Positions 45,137 to 54,656 are shown, counted from the first letter of the stretch. The stretch: 64,000 nt of DNA from Pedobacter sp. Leaf250 (GCF_920984735.1 NZ_CAKLBU010000012.1:1-64000), one strand, 5' to 3'. Notes: generated from the sequence alone by a model not told the origin. Translations and numbers: made by a program.

Positions 45137-45310
45137 CATTTAAGAATGTTACATTTATATATGAAATTTATTTCTATCTTGGATCGTGGCTAATTTGGAA
45201 AGGTTTTGCAAGTATAATTCAATGTAGCAATTGCTAATATTGTATAATTCAAAGCAAAAATTCTAGATAAAATTGCCAAAATTTACGGTTAACTTTAAAT
45301 TTTAATATAC

Positions 45311-45324
45311 TTTCTAACCAAAAT
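45311..45324 (+). promoter_or_regulatory. TTTCTAACCAAA motif in the PL1 leader
   Basis: TTTCTAACCAAAAT, identical in core to the SusC leader copy, about 115 bp before the PL1 start. Confidence 0.45.
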
Positions 45325-45436
45325 TATTTACTTGGATTAACAAAGAAATGAGCCTCATTTTGTAATATTTATTTTTAGCATTAGTTATTCATAAATATTC
45401 GCTTATGTTCTTTGCTTTCCCTACGAGCAAAACAAT

Positions 45437-47092
45437 ATGAAAAAGAACTTTTTTAAACTACTATTTTCATCAGCATTAATTCTCTCGGCTGGTTCAGCTT
45501 TTGCACAATACCCAAAAATCCCTGATAATGTTAAAAAGGAATCAGATTCGATGATGAAGGAAGCCTATCGTCAATCAGACATTGCATGGGAAAAGGCTAA
45601 GCCTATTATCGAACAGGAAGCTAAACAAGGTAAACCTTATATTCCATGGGCTGGGCGTCCAACTGATTTGCCACAAGCAGAAATCATTGCTTTTCCAGGT
45701 GCTGAAGGTGGCGGCGCTTACAGTTTTGGCGGCCGTGGTGGCAGAGTAATCGTAGTTAAAAATTTAAATGATAATGGTCCGGGATCTTTGCGTGATGCCT
45801 GCGAACAAGGTGGCGCTCGTATTGTAGTGTTTAATGTATCTGGAATCATTAGATTAAAAACCCCCTTAATTATTCGTGCACCATACATTACCATTGCTGG
45901 GCAAACCGCTCCAGGTGATGGTGTTTGCGTTGCCGGAGAATCAGTTTGGTTAAATACCCACGATGTAATTGTACGTTTCATGCGCTTCAGAAGGGGAGAA
46001 ACTTTTGTTGGTCGCCGCGACGATGCTATTGGTGGAAATCCGGTAGGTAATATCATGATTGATCACGTATCTGCTAGTTGGGGCTTAGATGAAAACATGT
46101 CGATGTATCGCCATATGTATAATGACAGCACAGGTAAAATTGAAGATAAATTGGCTACGGTTAATATCACCATCCAAAACTCAATTTTTTCTGAAGCATT
46201 AGATACATGGAACCATGCTTTTGGTAGTACTTTAGGAGGGGAAAATTGTACTTTTATGCGTAACCTTTGGGCCGATAACGGTGCCAGAAATCCATCGATA
46301 GGATGGAACGGTATTTTCAATTTCGCAAACAATGTAATTTTCAACTGGAACAACCGCTCTACTGATGGAGGCGATTACACTGCTTTATTTAACATTGTAA
46401 ATAATTATTATAAACCAGGCCCAGTAACAAATACAAAAGAGCCTATTAGTTATAGAATTTTAAAACCAGAATCAGGCCGTAGCAAATTACCTTATGTGGT
46501 TTTCGGTCGTGCTTATGTAGAGGGAAATATTATTGAAGGAAATGAAAAAGTAACAAAAGACAATTGGGACGGTGGCGTTCAATTGGAAAATAAGAAAGGC
46601 GAGTTAATGACTTTTGAACAAGCAGCGCCATATTTCGCAGCGATGCGTGTTAAAAAACCTTTCCCAATGCCAAAAATTACTATACTTCCTACTTTACAAG
46701 CTAAAGAATATGTATTAACAAATGTTGGTGCAAATTTGCCAAAACGTGATCCAGTTGATACCCGTGTAATTAAACAGGTAAAAACAGGTAAAATCGAATT
46801 TATTGAGGGTGTAAAATTGCCAGAGAAAGATTTCGAGCACCGCCGTTTACCAAAGGATTCTTATAAAATGGGTATCATAACTGATGTTAGCCAGGTGGGT
46901 GGATATCCTGAATATAAAGGAACGCCTTACAAAGATTCGGATAATGATGGAATGCCAGATGCTTACGAATTAAAAAATGGATTAAATCCAAAAGATGCAT
47001 CTGATGCTACCAAAATTTCAAAAAGTGGTTATTCCAATATTGAGGTTTATTTGAATAGTGTTGTAAATGTTTCTACAGTTAAGCCTAATTAA
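45437..47092 (+). CDS. PL1 family pectate lyase, copy 1
   Basis: 551 residues with a signal peptide (LFSSALILSAGSAFAQ). The beta-helix domain shows AFPGAEGGGAYSFGGRGG, TIAGQTAPGDGVCVAGESVW and the PL1 core DDAIGGNPVGNIMIDHVSASWGLDENMS, the pattern of the Bacteroidota PL1_2-type branch. The C-terminus has an acidic DSDNDGMPDAYE motif like calcium-binding thrombospondin type 3 repeats, then SGYSNIEVYLNSVV. The enzyme would cut polygalacturonate by beta-elimination. A second, closely similar gene follows after a single base. Confidence 0.9.
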   Translation: MKKNFFKLLFSSALILSAGSAFAQYPKIPDNVKKESDSMMKEAYRQSDIAWEKAKPIIEQEAKQGKPYIPWAGRPTDLPQAEIIAFPGAEGGGAYSFGGRGGRVIVVKNLNDNGPGSLRDACEQGGARIVVFNVSGIIRLKTPLIIRAPYITIAGQTAPGDGVCVAGESVWLNTHDVIVRFMRFRRGETFVGRRDDAIGGNPVGNIMIDHVSASWGLDENMSMYRHMYNDSTGKIEDKLATVNITIQNSIFSEALDTWNHAFGSTLGGENCTFMRNLWADNGARNPSIGWNGIFNFANNVIFNWNNRSTDGGDYTALFNIVNNYYKPGPVTNTKEPISYRILKPESGRSKLPYVVFGRAYVEGNIIEGNEKVTKDNWDGGVQLENKKGELMTFEQAAPYFAAMRVKKPFPMPKITILPTLQAKEYVLTNVGANLPKRDPVDTRVIKQVKTGKIEFIEGVKLPEKDFEHRRLPKDSYKMGIITDVSQVGGYPEYKGTPYKDSDNDGMPDAYELKNGLNPKDASDATKISKSGYSNIEVYLNSVVNVSTVKPN

Positions 47093-47093
47093 T

Positions 47094-48725
47094 ATGCGCA
47101 GGTGGAATTCAATTTTTAGCCTCGCGGTGCTGTGTGGGATTGGAAACGCAGCTTTTGCACAGTATCCGGTTATTCCAGAGGCAATGGAAAAGAAGGCTGA
47201 CTCACTTTTAAAAAGTATTGAAGAGAAATCGGAACTACAATTTTTAAAAGTGAAACCTATTGTTGATGCTGAAGCAAAACAAGGCAAACCTTATATACCT
47301 TGGGCGGCTAAACCAAGTGATTTACCCCAAGCAAAATTGGTGGCTTTTCCGGGTGCAGAGGGTGGCGGTGCTTATACTTTTGGAGGTCGTGGTGGTAAAG
47401 TTTTTGTAGTAACCAGCTTAGATGATTCGGGTAAAGGTACTTTACGGGAAGCTTGTGAACAAGGTGGAGCAAGGATTATTGTTTTCAATGTTTCAGGAAT
47501 TATCAAGCTAAAAACACCATTGATTATAAGAGCACCTTACATCACCATTGCAGGTCAAAGTGCACCTGGTGATGGAATTTGTGTGGCTGGGGAATCAGTG
47601 TGGATTAATACTCACGATGTGGTGATCCGTTATATGCGTTTCCGCCGTGGAGCTACGGATGTTACCCGTCGCGATGATGCCATTGGGGGCAATCCTGTGG
47701 GTAATATCATGATTGATCACGTTTCTGCAAGTTGGGGATTAGACGAAAATATGTCCATTTATCGCCATGTTTATGATCCAAAAGATGGCTCTAAGCCAGA
47801 AAAATTGCCAACAGTTAATGTAACTATCCAGAATTCTATTTTTTCTGAAGCTTTAGATACTTATAACCATGCTTTTGGAAGTACCATTGGAGGATTAAAT
47901 TCCACTTTTATGCGTAACCTGTGGGCTTCCAATATTGCTAGAAATCCTTCTGTTGGAATGTATGGCGATTTTGGATTCGCCAATAACGTAGTATTTAACT
48001 GGTGGAATAGAAGTGCCGATGGTGGTGATAATGCATCATTTTATAGTTTTATAAATAATTATTACAAACCTGGGCCAATTACACCTGTAGATCAACCAAT
48101 CGCATACCGAATCTTAAAACCAGAATCGGGTAGAGATAAAACATATACTAATGAATTTGGTCGTGCTTACGTTACCGGAAATATTGTTGAAGGCAATGAA
48201 AAAGTAACCAAAAACAATTGGGACGGAGGTGTTCAGCCAGAAAGTAAACGCGATAAACAAAAGTTGTTAGATTCTATTCGTGCAGATAAGCCTTTGCCAA
48301 TGGCTAAGATTTCCATCATCGATACCAAAAAAGCTTATGATTATGTATTGGCAAATGCCGGTGCATCCTTGCCTGTTCGCGATGCGGTAGATCAACGTAT
48401 TGTTAAACAAGTTTCTACTGGTAAAATCGAGCATGTTGAAGAAGGTAAACTTCCGGCACCACAAAATTATGTAAAGCGCCGTTTGCCTGCCGACTCTTAT
48501 AAAAAGGGTATTATTTCTGATATTGCCCAAGTGGGAGGTTACCCAGAATATAAAGGAAAACCTTATTTAGATTCAGATAATGATGGTATTCCAGATGCCT
48601 GGGAAATAAAAAATGGCTTAAATCCAAACGACGCGAAAGATGCCGTCAAAATTTCGAAATCGGGTTATTCTAATATCGAAGTATATTTAAATAGCTTAGT
48701 GGATGTGAATAAGGTGAGGCCTTAA
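47094..48725 (+). CDS. PL1 family pectate lyase, copy 2
   Basis: 543 residues from ATG 47094, one base after the first lyase stop; a start inside that gene is rejected because the signal peptide (FSLAVLCGIGNAAFAQ) begins here. It is a tandem paralogue of copy 1, with the same AFPGAEGGGAYTFGGRGG, DHVSASWGLDENMS and DSDNDGIPDAWE motifs, so it arose by duplication. It lacks about ten residues near the middle (copy 1 has GELMTFEQAAPYF). The two may differ in chain length or methyl-ester preference. Confidence 0.9.
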   Translation: MRRWNSIFSLAVLCGIGNAAFAQYPVIPEAMEKKADSLLKSIEEKSELQFLKVKPIVDAEAKQGKPYIPWAAKPSDLPQAKLVAFPGAEGGGAYTFGGRGGKVFVVTSLDDSGKGTLREACEQGGARIIVFNVSGIIKLKTPLIIRAPYITIAGQSAPGDGICVAGESVWINTHDVVIRYMRFRRGATDVTRRDDAIGGNPVGNIMIDHVSASWGLDENMSIYRHVYDPKDGSKPEKLPTVNVTIQNSIFSEALDTYNHAFGSTIGGLNSTFMRNLWASNIARNPSVGMYGDFGFANNVVFNWWNRSADGGDNASFYSFINNYYKPGPITPVDQPIAYRILKPESGRDKTYTNEFGRAYVTGNIVEGNEKVTKNNWDGGVQPESKRDKQKLLDSIRADKPLPMAKISIIDTKKAYDYVLANAGASLPVRDAVDQRIVKQVSTGKIEHVEEGKLPAPQNYVKRRLPADSYKKGIISDIAQVGGYPEYKGKPYLDSDNDGIPDAWEIKNGLNPNDAKDAVKISKSGYSNIEVYLNSLVDVNKVRP

Positions 48726-48864
48726 AAAGTTGAAAGTTAAAGGTTGAAAGTTTAAAGGGAAAAGCTGAAAGCACCTTACTTTCCTATCTCGTCATTGCGA
48801 GGCACGAAGCAATCTTAAACATTAGCTTTAGCAATGAGGATTGCTTCGTGCCTCGCAATGACGG
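48726..48864. repeat. Two repeats: AAAGTTGAAAG-type tract and a 25-bp-arm inverted repeat
   Basis: At 48727-48770 short variants of AAGTTGAAAG repeat in tandem. At 48790-48864 the arms CGTCATTGCGAGGCACGAAG and CTTCGTGCCTCGCAATGACG continue into AATC/GATT, about 25 bp and essentially perfect, around a 24-nt loop. It is the best copy of the dispersed element in this window. It would fold into a long RNA hairpin between the lyase and the following gene. Confidence 0.75.
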
Positions 48865-48883
48865 AAAGTACAATAAAAGAAAA

Positions 48884-51800
48884 ATGCCAAATACTAACCA
48901 TATATTAAAAGTTAATCAGCTAAAAACCTTATCAATTCTGATAATTGTCCTTCTGGTTGTGAACTTTTCTTTTGCTCAAAAAACAAAGCCTGTTGAACCT
49001 CCAAAACCTATCTTTAAAGGCAAAGACGGAAAATTGGCTTATACACCTGATGAGCAAGGAAATCGCATTCCTGATTTTTCTTATGCAGGATATATGGCTG
49101 GCGAAAAAGCCATTCCATCGGCTACAATTAAAGTGATTGTTCCGGTATCGAAAGGCGATGCTACTTTAAGAATTCAATCTGCAATCAATTACGTTTCAAA
49201 ATTGCCTATCGGAAAAGATGGTTTACGTGGTGCGGTATTGTTGGAAAAAGGAACTTATGAAGTTGCAGGAACTTTAAAATTATCAGCTTCGGGTGTAATT
49301 CTTCGCGGCAGCGGTTTCGGCGAAAACAGAACTAAAATTTTCGCAACAGGTTTGGATAGAATCGGGGTAATCAGAATTTTAGGTAAAAATAATAAAGTTG
49401 AGGAAACGCCGATAGCCATCAGCGATAGTTATGTTCCTGTTAATTCCAATCAATTAACTTTATCAAATGTTAACGGCTTTAAAGTTGGTGATAAAATCAT
49501 CATCAACAGACCATCAACTAAAGAATGGATTGAAACCCTAAAAACAGTTGAGTTTGGTGGCGGTGAAAGTGCTTTAGGTTGGAAACCTGGCACAAGAGAT
49601 ATTCATTGGGACAGAAAAATCACAGCAATTAATGGTTCGAAGATCACTTTAGATGCATCTATTACCACGGCACTGGATTCAAAATTCGGTGGCGCTACGG
49701 TTTCGAAATATCAGTGGGATGGAAGAATTTCGCAATCAGCTGTTGAAAATCTAAAAATCGAATCGGATTATCATAAAGAAAATATTAAAGATGAATACCA
49801 TCGCTGGACAGCAATAAGTTTAGAAAATGTTGAAGATGCATGGGTTCGTCAGGTGGTTTTTGAGCACTTTGCAGGTTCTGCAGTCAATGTTTTAGAAACA
49901 GCAAAAAGAATTACTGTTGAAGATTGTAAATCACTTTCACCAATTTCTGAAATAGGAGGCGAACGTCGTTACACATTTTTAACTACCGGTCAGCAAACGC
50001 TTTTCCAAAGGTTATATTCGGAGTATGGCTACCATGATTTTGTCGTGGGTTTTTGTGCTCCCGGTCCAAATGTGTTTGTTCAATGCCAGTCTTATTTACC
50101 ATTCAGTTTTAGCGGTGCTATTGATAGCTGGGCATCGGGCGTTTTGTTCGATATTGTAAATATCGATGGACAAGCATTAAGTTATTTAAATCGCGGTCAG
50201 GATGGTCAGGGAGCTGGATGGAGTGCTGCAAATAGTGTATTCTGGCAATGTAGTGCTGCTAGAGTTGATAATTTTCAACCGCCAGCTGCTCAAAATTGGG
50301 CTTTTGGAACCTGGGCGCAATTTTCAGGGAATGGCTATTGGGATATGTCGAATGAACAAATTCAACCACGAAGTTTATATTATGCGCAGCTAAAAGATAG
50401 ATTAGGCAATGACATTGATTCAAGAGCTTTTGTTTTACCTATGGAAACTGAAGCATCAAGCAGTCCGCCAGTTGATGTTGCCCAAAAACTAACCAAACTT
50501 GCCGTTAAACCTGCTTTAACAGTTTCTGAATATATTGACGCAGCTGTTGAAAGAAACAAAATATCTACTGATTCAAAAGATGTTAAAAGTATTGATAAAA
50601 TCGGTTTGGATAAAGTTGTTCAGCCAACGCTTGCCGACGCAATGTCGGTTAAAAATGGTTGGTTGGTTCGTGGCAGTGAAGTTATTGTCGGTAACCGTCA
50701 AGATGTGCCTTGGTGGAACGGTAGTGCCCGACCTCATGGCTTAAAGAAAACTAAATTTCATGTAACCAGATTTGTTCCTGGTCGCGAAGGCAATGGTTTA
50801 ACCGATGATTTAGATGAAATTACCGATTCAATGAAAAATGGGTCGGTAAAAGTTCTTGATCATAATTACGGACTTTGGTACGACAGAAGAAGAGATGACC
50901 ACGAACGCATCCGCCGTATGGACGGCGAAGTTTGGGCACCATTTTATGAATTGCCTTTTGCCCGTAGCGGCCAGGATAAGGCTTGGGATGGTTTGAGCAA
51001 ATACGACATCACAAAGTATAACCTTTGGTATTGGGATCGGTTAAAAACCTTTGCCAACCTAGCCGACCAGAAAGGTTTGGTATTAATCCACGAAAATTAT
51101 TTTCAACATAATATTATTGAGGCTGGTGCCCATTATGCCGATTTTCCATGGCGCACCGCAAACAATATTAACAGCACTGGTTTTCCTGAACCTGTTCCGT
51201 ATGCAGGCGATAAACGGATTTTCATGGCCGAGCAATTTTATGATATTACCAATGAGCATCGCAAAGCAATACACAAGGCTTACATCAGAAAATGTTTAGA
51301 TAATTTTGATGGCAATTCAGGTGTAATCCAATTAATTGGTGCTGAATTTACTGGTCCGTTGCATTTTGTTCAATTCTGGATTGACACGATTAAAGAATGG
51401 GAAAAGGAAACGGGTAAACATCCAATTATCGGTTTGAGTGTAACTAAGGATGTACAGGATGCCATTTTAGCCGACCCAAATCGTGCAAATGTTGTTGATT
51501 TAATCGACATCAGATATTGGCATTACCAGGCCGATGGAACAGCCTATGCACCACTAGGCGGACAAAACCTGGCACCCCGACAACATGCCCGTTTGCTAAA
51601 GCCAAAGAAAACATCATTTGAAGAAGTTTATCACGCTGTATCAGAATATAAAACTAAATTTCCCGAAAAGGCAGTAGTTTATTCAGGCGATAATTTTGAT
51701 TCATTTGGTTGGGCAATTTTAATGGCAGGTGGTTCATTATCAAACGTTAGTGGCATTGATCAAGCTGCCCTATCTGCTGCTTCAACAATGAAGCCGTTTC

Positions 51801-52045
51801 TTCCTTCTGGTAAATCTGCAAAACAATATGGCTTGGAAAATACAGGCAAGGCTTACCTTTTATACAATGCATCTGCCGATGCCATCAATTTGGATTTAAG
51901 TAAAGTAGCTGGCAAATTTGCTGTGAAAATTATAAATACCAGAAACGGAAAGGTGCTTAAGGAAGAAAAAATTAACGCTGGCGCAATAGTTAAGTTAAAC
52001 AAAGTAGGTACGGGCGACGAAGTGATCACCATTAATAAAATCTAA
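48884..52045 (+). CDS. Secreted beta-helix protein with large C-terminal domain (DUF6298-like)
   Basis: 1,053 residues from ATG 48884; an upstream in-frame ATG lies inside the repeat. Signal region: LKTLSILIIVLLVVNFSFAQ. The first half, about residues 40-530, is a pectate-lyase-like right-handed beta-helix (GAVLLEKGTYEVAGTLKLSASGVILRGSGFG, ISLENVEDAWVRQVVFEHFAGSAVNV). The second half is probably a TIM barrel (GLWYDRRRDDHERIR, KGLVLIHENYFQHN, GVIQLIGAEFTGPLHFVQFW, IIGLSVTKDVQDAIL) with a short beta end domain. It may match DUF6298-containing proteins of pectin loci. Activity unknown; acidic residues in HENYFQH and GAEFTG are candidates. Confidence 0.6.
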   Translation: MPNTNHILKVNQLKTLSILIIVLLVVNFSFAQKTKPVEPPKPIFKGKDGKLAYTPDEQGNRIPDFSYAGYMAGEKAIPSATIKVIVPVSKGDATLRIQSAINYVSKLPIGKDGLRGAVLLEKGTYEVAGTLKLSASGVILRGSGFGENRTKIFATGLDRIGVIRILGKNNKVEETPIAISDSYVPVNSNQLTLSNVNGFKVGDKIIINRPSTKEWIETLKTVEFGGGESALGWKPGTRDIHWDRKITAINGSKITLDASITTALDSKFGGATVSKYQWDGRISQSAVENLKIESDYHKENIKDEYHRWTAISLENVEDAWVRQVVFEHFAGSAVNVLETAKRITVEDCKSLSPISEIGGERRYTFLTTGQQTLFQRLYSEYGYHDFVVGFCAPGPNVFVQCQSYLPFSFSGAIDSWASGVLFDIVNIDGQALSYLNRGQDGQGAGWSAANSVFWQCSAARVDNFQPPAAQNWAFGTWAQFSGNGYWDMSNEQIQPRSLYYAQLKDRLGNDIDSRAFVLPMETEASSSPPVDVAQKLTKLAVKPALTVSEYIDAAVERNKISTDSKDVKSIDKIGLDKVVQPTLADAMSVKNGWLVRGSEVIVGNRQDVPWWNGSARPHGLKKTKFHVTRFVPGREGNGLTDDLDEITDSMKNGSVKVLDHNYGLWYDRRRDDHERIRRMDGEVWAPFYELPFARSGQDKAWDGLSKYDITKYNLWYWDRLKTFANLADQKGLVLIHENYFQHNIIEAGAHYADFPWRTANNINSTGFPEPVPYAGDKRIFMAEQFYDITNEHRKAIHKAYIRKCLDNFDGNSGVIQLIGAEFTGPLHFVQFWIDTIKEWEKETGKHPIIGLSVTKDVQDAILADPNRANVVDLIDIRYWHYQADGTAYAPLGGQNLAPRQHARLLKPKKTSFEEVYHAVSEYKTKFPEKAVVYSGDNFDSFGWAILMAGGSLSNVSGIDQAALSAASTMKPFLPSGKSAKQYGLENTGKAYLLYNASADAINLDLSKVAGKFAVKIINTRNGKVLKEEKINAGAIVKLNKVGTGDEVITINKI

Positions 52046-52048
52046 TAC

Positions 52049-53449
52049 ATGAACTTTAAATCTAAAATATTTCTATTTGCTTTGGTTTCTATTTTCGCTT
52101 TTGGCTGTAAGAATAAACCTCATTTTGGCGATAAAAGTCTTTTAATTTCAGAAAATGGAAGATATTTTACCACTGGTGATGGCAAACCATTTTTCTGGTT
52201 GGGCGATACTGGGTGGCTTTTGTTCAGCCGTTTAAATCGCGAAGAAACAAATACATATCTCGAAGACAGAAAACAAAAAGGTTTCAATGTGATTCAGGTT
52301 ATGGTTTTACATGATGTGGCCGCAAAAAATATTTATGGTGATTCTGCTTTAATCGGCAAAGATGTATCCAAACCACTTTTAACAGATAAAAATGATTATA
52401 AAGATTCTGTGGCTTATGACTATTGGGATCATGTAGATTACGTGGTTGATAAAGCTGCCGGAAAAGGACTTTATATGGCTTTGGTTCCGGTTTGGGGTAC
52501 TAATGTTAAAGAGAAAAAGGTAAATGAAGTTCAGGCAAAAAAATACGCCGAATTTTTAGCTAAACGATATCAGGATAAATGGAATATCATCTGGTTAAAT
52601 GGTGGTGATATAAAAGGTAGTGATGGTTTAAAAGTTTGGACAACCATTGGTGAAACCATTAGGGCAAATGATCCGAACCACTTAATGACCTTCCACCCAC
52701 GTGGAAGAACAGCTTCTTCGGCATGGTTTCACAATGCGAAATGGAATGATTTTGATATGATTCAATCTGGGCACAGACGTTATTCTCAAGATACGTCTGC
52801 AAAAGAGAAATTGCATTACGGAGAAGATAACTGGAAATACATTGAAAGTGATTATAAATTAAAACCTACGAAACCAACTATCGATGGCGAACCATCATAC
52901 GAAGACATTCCACAAGGTTTACATGATGTAAGAGAGCCTCGCTGGACTGATTCGGATGTGAGAAGATACGGATATTGGTCGGTTTTTGCTGGTGCGTTCG
53001 GATATACTTACGGACATAATTCGGTGATGCAGATGTATAAAAAAACAGATTTAAAACCTGCTTATGGTCCGAAAGACCAATGGATTACTGCAATAAACGC
53101 ACCGGGTGCTAAGCAGATGCAATACCTGAAAGATTTAATGTTGGCTCATTCTTATTTCGACCGTGTACCTGATCAAACATTGGTTGCCGGGAAAAATGGT
53201 GAAAAATACGATCGTGTTATTGCTACACGGGGCGAAGAATTTGCACTACTTTACACTTACACAGGCAAAAATTTCAGTGTTCAATTAGGTAAAACCGATG
53301 GCGATGATGTTAAGGCATCGTGGTTTGATCCGAAAACAGGGAAATCTATTGAAATCGGAAAGTTTGAAAATAAAGGGATTAAAGAATTTAATCCGCCAGG
53401 AGAACCAGCAAATGGTAACGATTGGGTTTTAGTATTGGAGAAGCAATAG
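52049..53449 (+). CDS. GH140 endo-apiosidase-like lipoprotein
   Basis: 466 residues with a lipoprotein signal ending FAFGC. The GH140 TIM barrel (DUF4038-type) is clear: PFFWLGDTGWLLFSRLNREE, FNVIQVMVLHD, Asp187 in LNGGDIKGSD as probable acid/base, and Glu281 in TIDGEPSYED as nucleophile. These match in position the catalytic Asp/Glu described for the B. thetaiotaomicron apiosidase BT1012. A C-terminal beta domain ends in GNDWVLVLEK. GH140 cuts the apiose link between RG-II side chains A or B and the galacturonan backbone, so this is the strongest pointer to RG-II in the locus. It starts 3 bp after the preceding gene. Confidence 0.87.
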   Translation: MNFKSKIFLFALVSIFAFGCKNKPHFGDKSLLISENGRYFTTGDGKPFFWLGDTGWLLFSRLNREETNTYLEDRKQKGFNVIQVMVLHDVAAKNIYGDSALIGKDVSKPLLTDKNDYKDSVAYDYWDHVDYVVDKAAGKGLYMALVPVWGTNVKEKKVNEVQAKKYAEFLAKRYQDKWNIIWLNGGDIKGSDGLKVWTTIGETIRANDPNHLMTFHPRGRTASSAWFHNAKWNDFDMIQSGHRRYSQDTSAKEKLHYGEDNWKYIESDYKLKPTKPTIDGEPSYEDIPQGLHDVREPRWTDSDVRRYGYWSVFAGAFGYTYGHNSVMQMYKKTDLKPAYGPKDQWITAINAPGAKQMQYLKDLMLAHSYFDRVPDQTLVAGKNGEKYDRVIATRGEEFALLYTYTGKNFSVQLGKTDGDDVKASWFDPKTGKSIEIGKFENKGIKEFNPPGEPANGNDWVLVLEKQ

Positions 53450-53472
53450 TTGGTAGTCATTGGCTCCATAGT

Positions 53473-53595
53473 CGTCATTGCGAGGCACGAAGAAATCTCA
53501 TTTGAGAAGTCAGATTGCTTTAGCTCGTACAAACCTGGCTTTGCAATGCCGACCCGCATTAAAGTAATTGCGAAGAAGTACCACGAAGCAATCCG
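53473..53595. repeat. Dispersed inverted-repeat element, diverged copy
   Basis: A left arm CGTCATTGCGAGGCACGA, a central agattgctttagctcgt unit and a right part aattgcgaagaagtaccacgaagcaatcc show a compound copy of the repeat. It fills the gap between GH140 and the next gene, whose GTG start lies about 24 bp past its end. Confidence 0.65.
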
Positions 53596-53618
53596 TTTAA
53601 TAGAAAATGTAAATAAAA

Positions 53619-54545
53619 GTGTGTAAATCAAAGTTCATATCATCATTTCGTTTAGCCATTATTGGCCTGGCTTTGTGCGGATTATCATCTTGCTCAAAAC
53701 AAGGTTATATTTTTACTTCATTTCATGAGCCTGCAACAGATGGATTAAGATTCTTGTACAGCTATGATGCATACCATTGGACAGATTTAAATAAAACTTT
53801 TCTTAAGCCGGAAATTGGAACGCAAAAAGTAATGCGTGACCCATCTATCGTTCAAGGACCTGACGGAACTTTTCATTTAGTTTGGACTTGCAGCTGGAAA
53901 GGTGATAAGGGTTTTGGTTACGCATCATCAAAAGATTTAATTACCTGGAGCGAGCAAAAATTTCTACCAGTAATGGAAAGCGAACCTAAAACGGTAAATG
54001 TATGGGCGCCAGAAATTTTTTATGATGACGAAAAAAAGGAGTTTGTAATTATTTGGGCATCCACTATACCTTTCCGATTTGCAAAAGGAATTGAAGATGA
54101 AGATAACAACCATCGCATGTACAGCATCACTACAAAAGATTTTGTGAGTTTTTCTAAACCTGCGTTATTTTTGGACCCTGGTTTTAGCGTAATTGATGCA
54201 GTGATTGTTAAGCGGGCAGTGAAAGATTACGTTTTGGTTTTGAAAGATAACACTCGCCCGAACAGAAATTTAAAAGTGGCTTTTGGAAAAAATGCTTTAG
54301 GACCATACGAGAATGTTTCAGAAACATTTAGTCCGAAGTTAACAGAAGGCCCAACCGTTGTAAAGGTGGGTAAAGATTGGTTGATTTATTTTGATGCTTA
54401 TGGTCAGAAGATTTATTCAGCTTATAAAACATCCGATTTCAAAAATTTTAAGGATGTAACGGGCGAAGTTTCCATCCCGGAAGGACACAAACACGGAACA
54501 ATTATAAAAGTGAAAAGGAAAGTGATTGAGGGATTGAAGAAGTAA
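53619..54545 (+). CDS. GH43-like five-bladed propeller hydrolase, lipoprotein
   Basis: 308 residues. Start is GTG 53619; no in-frame ATG precedes the lipoprotein signal (ALCGLSSC). The five-bladed propeller of the GH43 type is suggested by MRDPSIVQGPDGTFHLVWT (Asp74), VWAPEIFYDDEKKEFVIIW, FSVIDAVIVK and the likely general acid Glu243 in LTEGPTVVKVGKDWLIYFD. GH43 enzymes mostly remove alpha-L-arabinofuranosyl, beta-xylosyl or galactosyl residues. In pectin loci such short forms often act on arabinose. The exact sugar is unknown. Confidence 0.78.
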   Translation: MCKSKFISSFRLAIIGLALCGLSSCSKQGYIFTSFHEPATDGLRFLYSYDAYHWTDLNKTFLKPEIGTQKVMRDPSIVQGPDGTFHLVWTCSWKGDKGFGYASSKDLITWSEQKFLPVMESEPKTVNVWAPEIFYDDEKKEFVIIWASTIPFRFAKGIEDEDNNHRMYSITTKDFVSFSKPALFLDPGFSVIDAVIVKRAVKDYVLVLKDNTRPNRNLKVAFGKNALGPYENVSETFSPKLTEGPTVVKVGKDWLIYFDAYGQKIYSAYKTSDFKNFKDVTGEVSIPEGHKHGTIIKVKRKVIEGLKK

Positions 54546-54553
54546 TAGATAAC

Positions 54554-54656
54554 TCGTCATTGTGCACAAGGTCTTCATTTCGACTGGAGCGAAGTGAAAT
54601 GGAGGAATCTTTGAACCTAGTTTAAAAGACTTCTCCACTGCGGTTGAAATGACGAT
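54554..54656. repeat. Dispersed inverted-repeat element, tcatttcgactg variant
   Basis: Left arm TTCATTTCGACTGGAGCGAA, internal ggaggaatcttt, right arm CTGCGGTTGAAATGACGA. It is a related but different version of the CGTCATTGC element. It lies between two hydrolase genes. Confidence 0.6.

Larger units (their letters stand above)
45053..45436 (+). promoter_or_regulatory. Terminator and second leader before the PL1 genes
   Basis: 384 bp without a gene. It opens with small hairpins (GGCGG...CCGCC at about 45066-45082) and a terminator, and then repeats the two conserved blocks of the SusC leader: TTTAAGAAT...TTTATATATGAAA...TATCTTG from 45139, and TTTCTAACCAAAA...AAAGAAATGAGCC from 45311. The blocks are about 172 bp apart, as in the SusC copy. 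This implies a separate but co-regulated promoter for the enzyme half of the locus. Confidence 0.55.
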
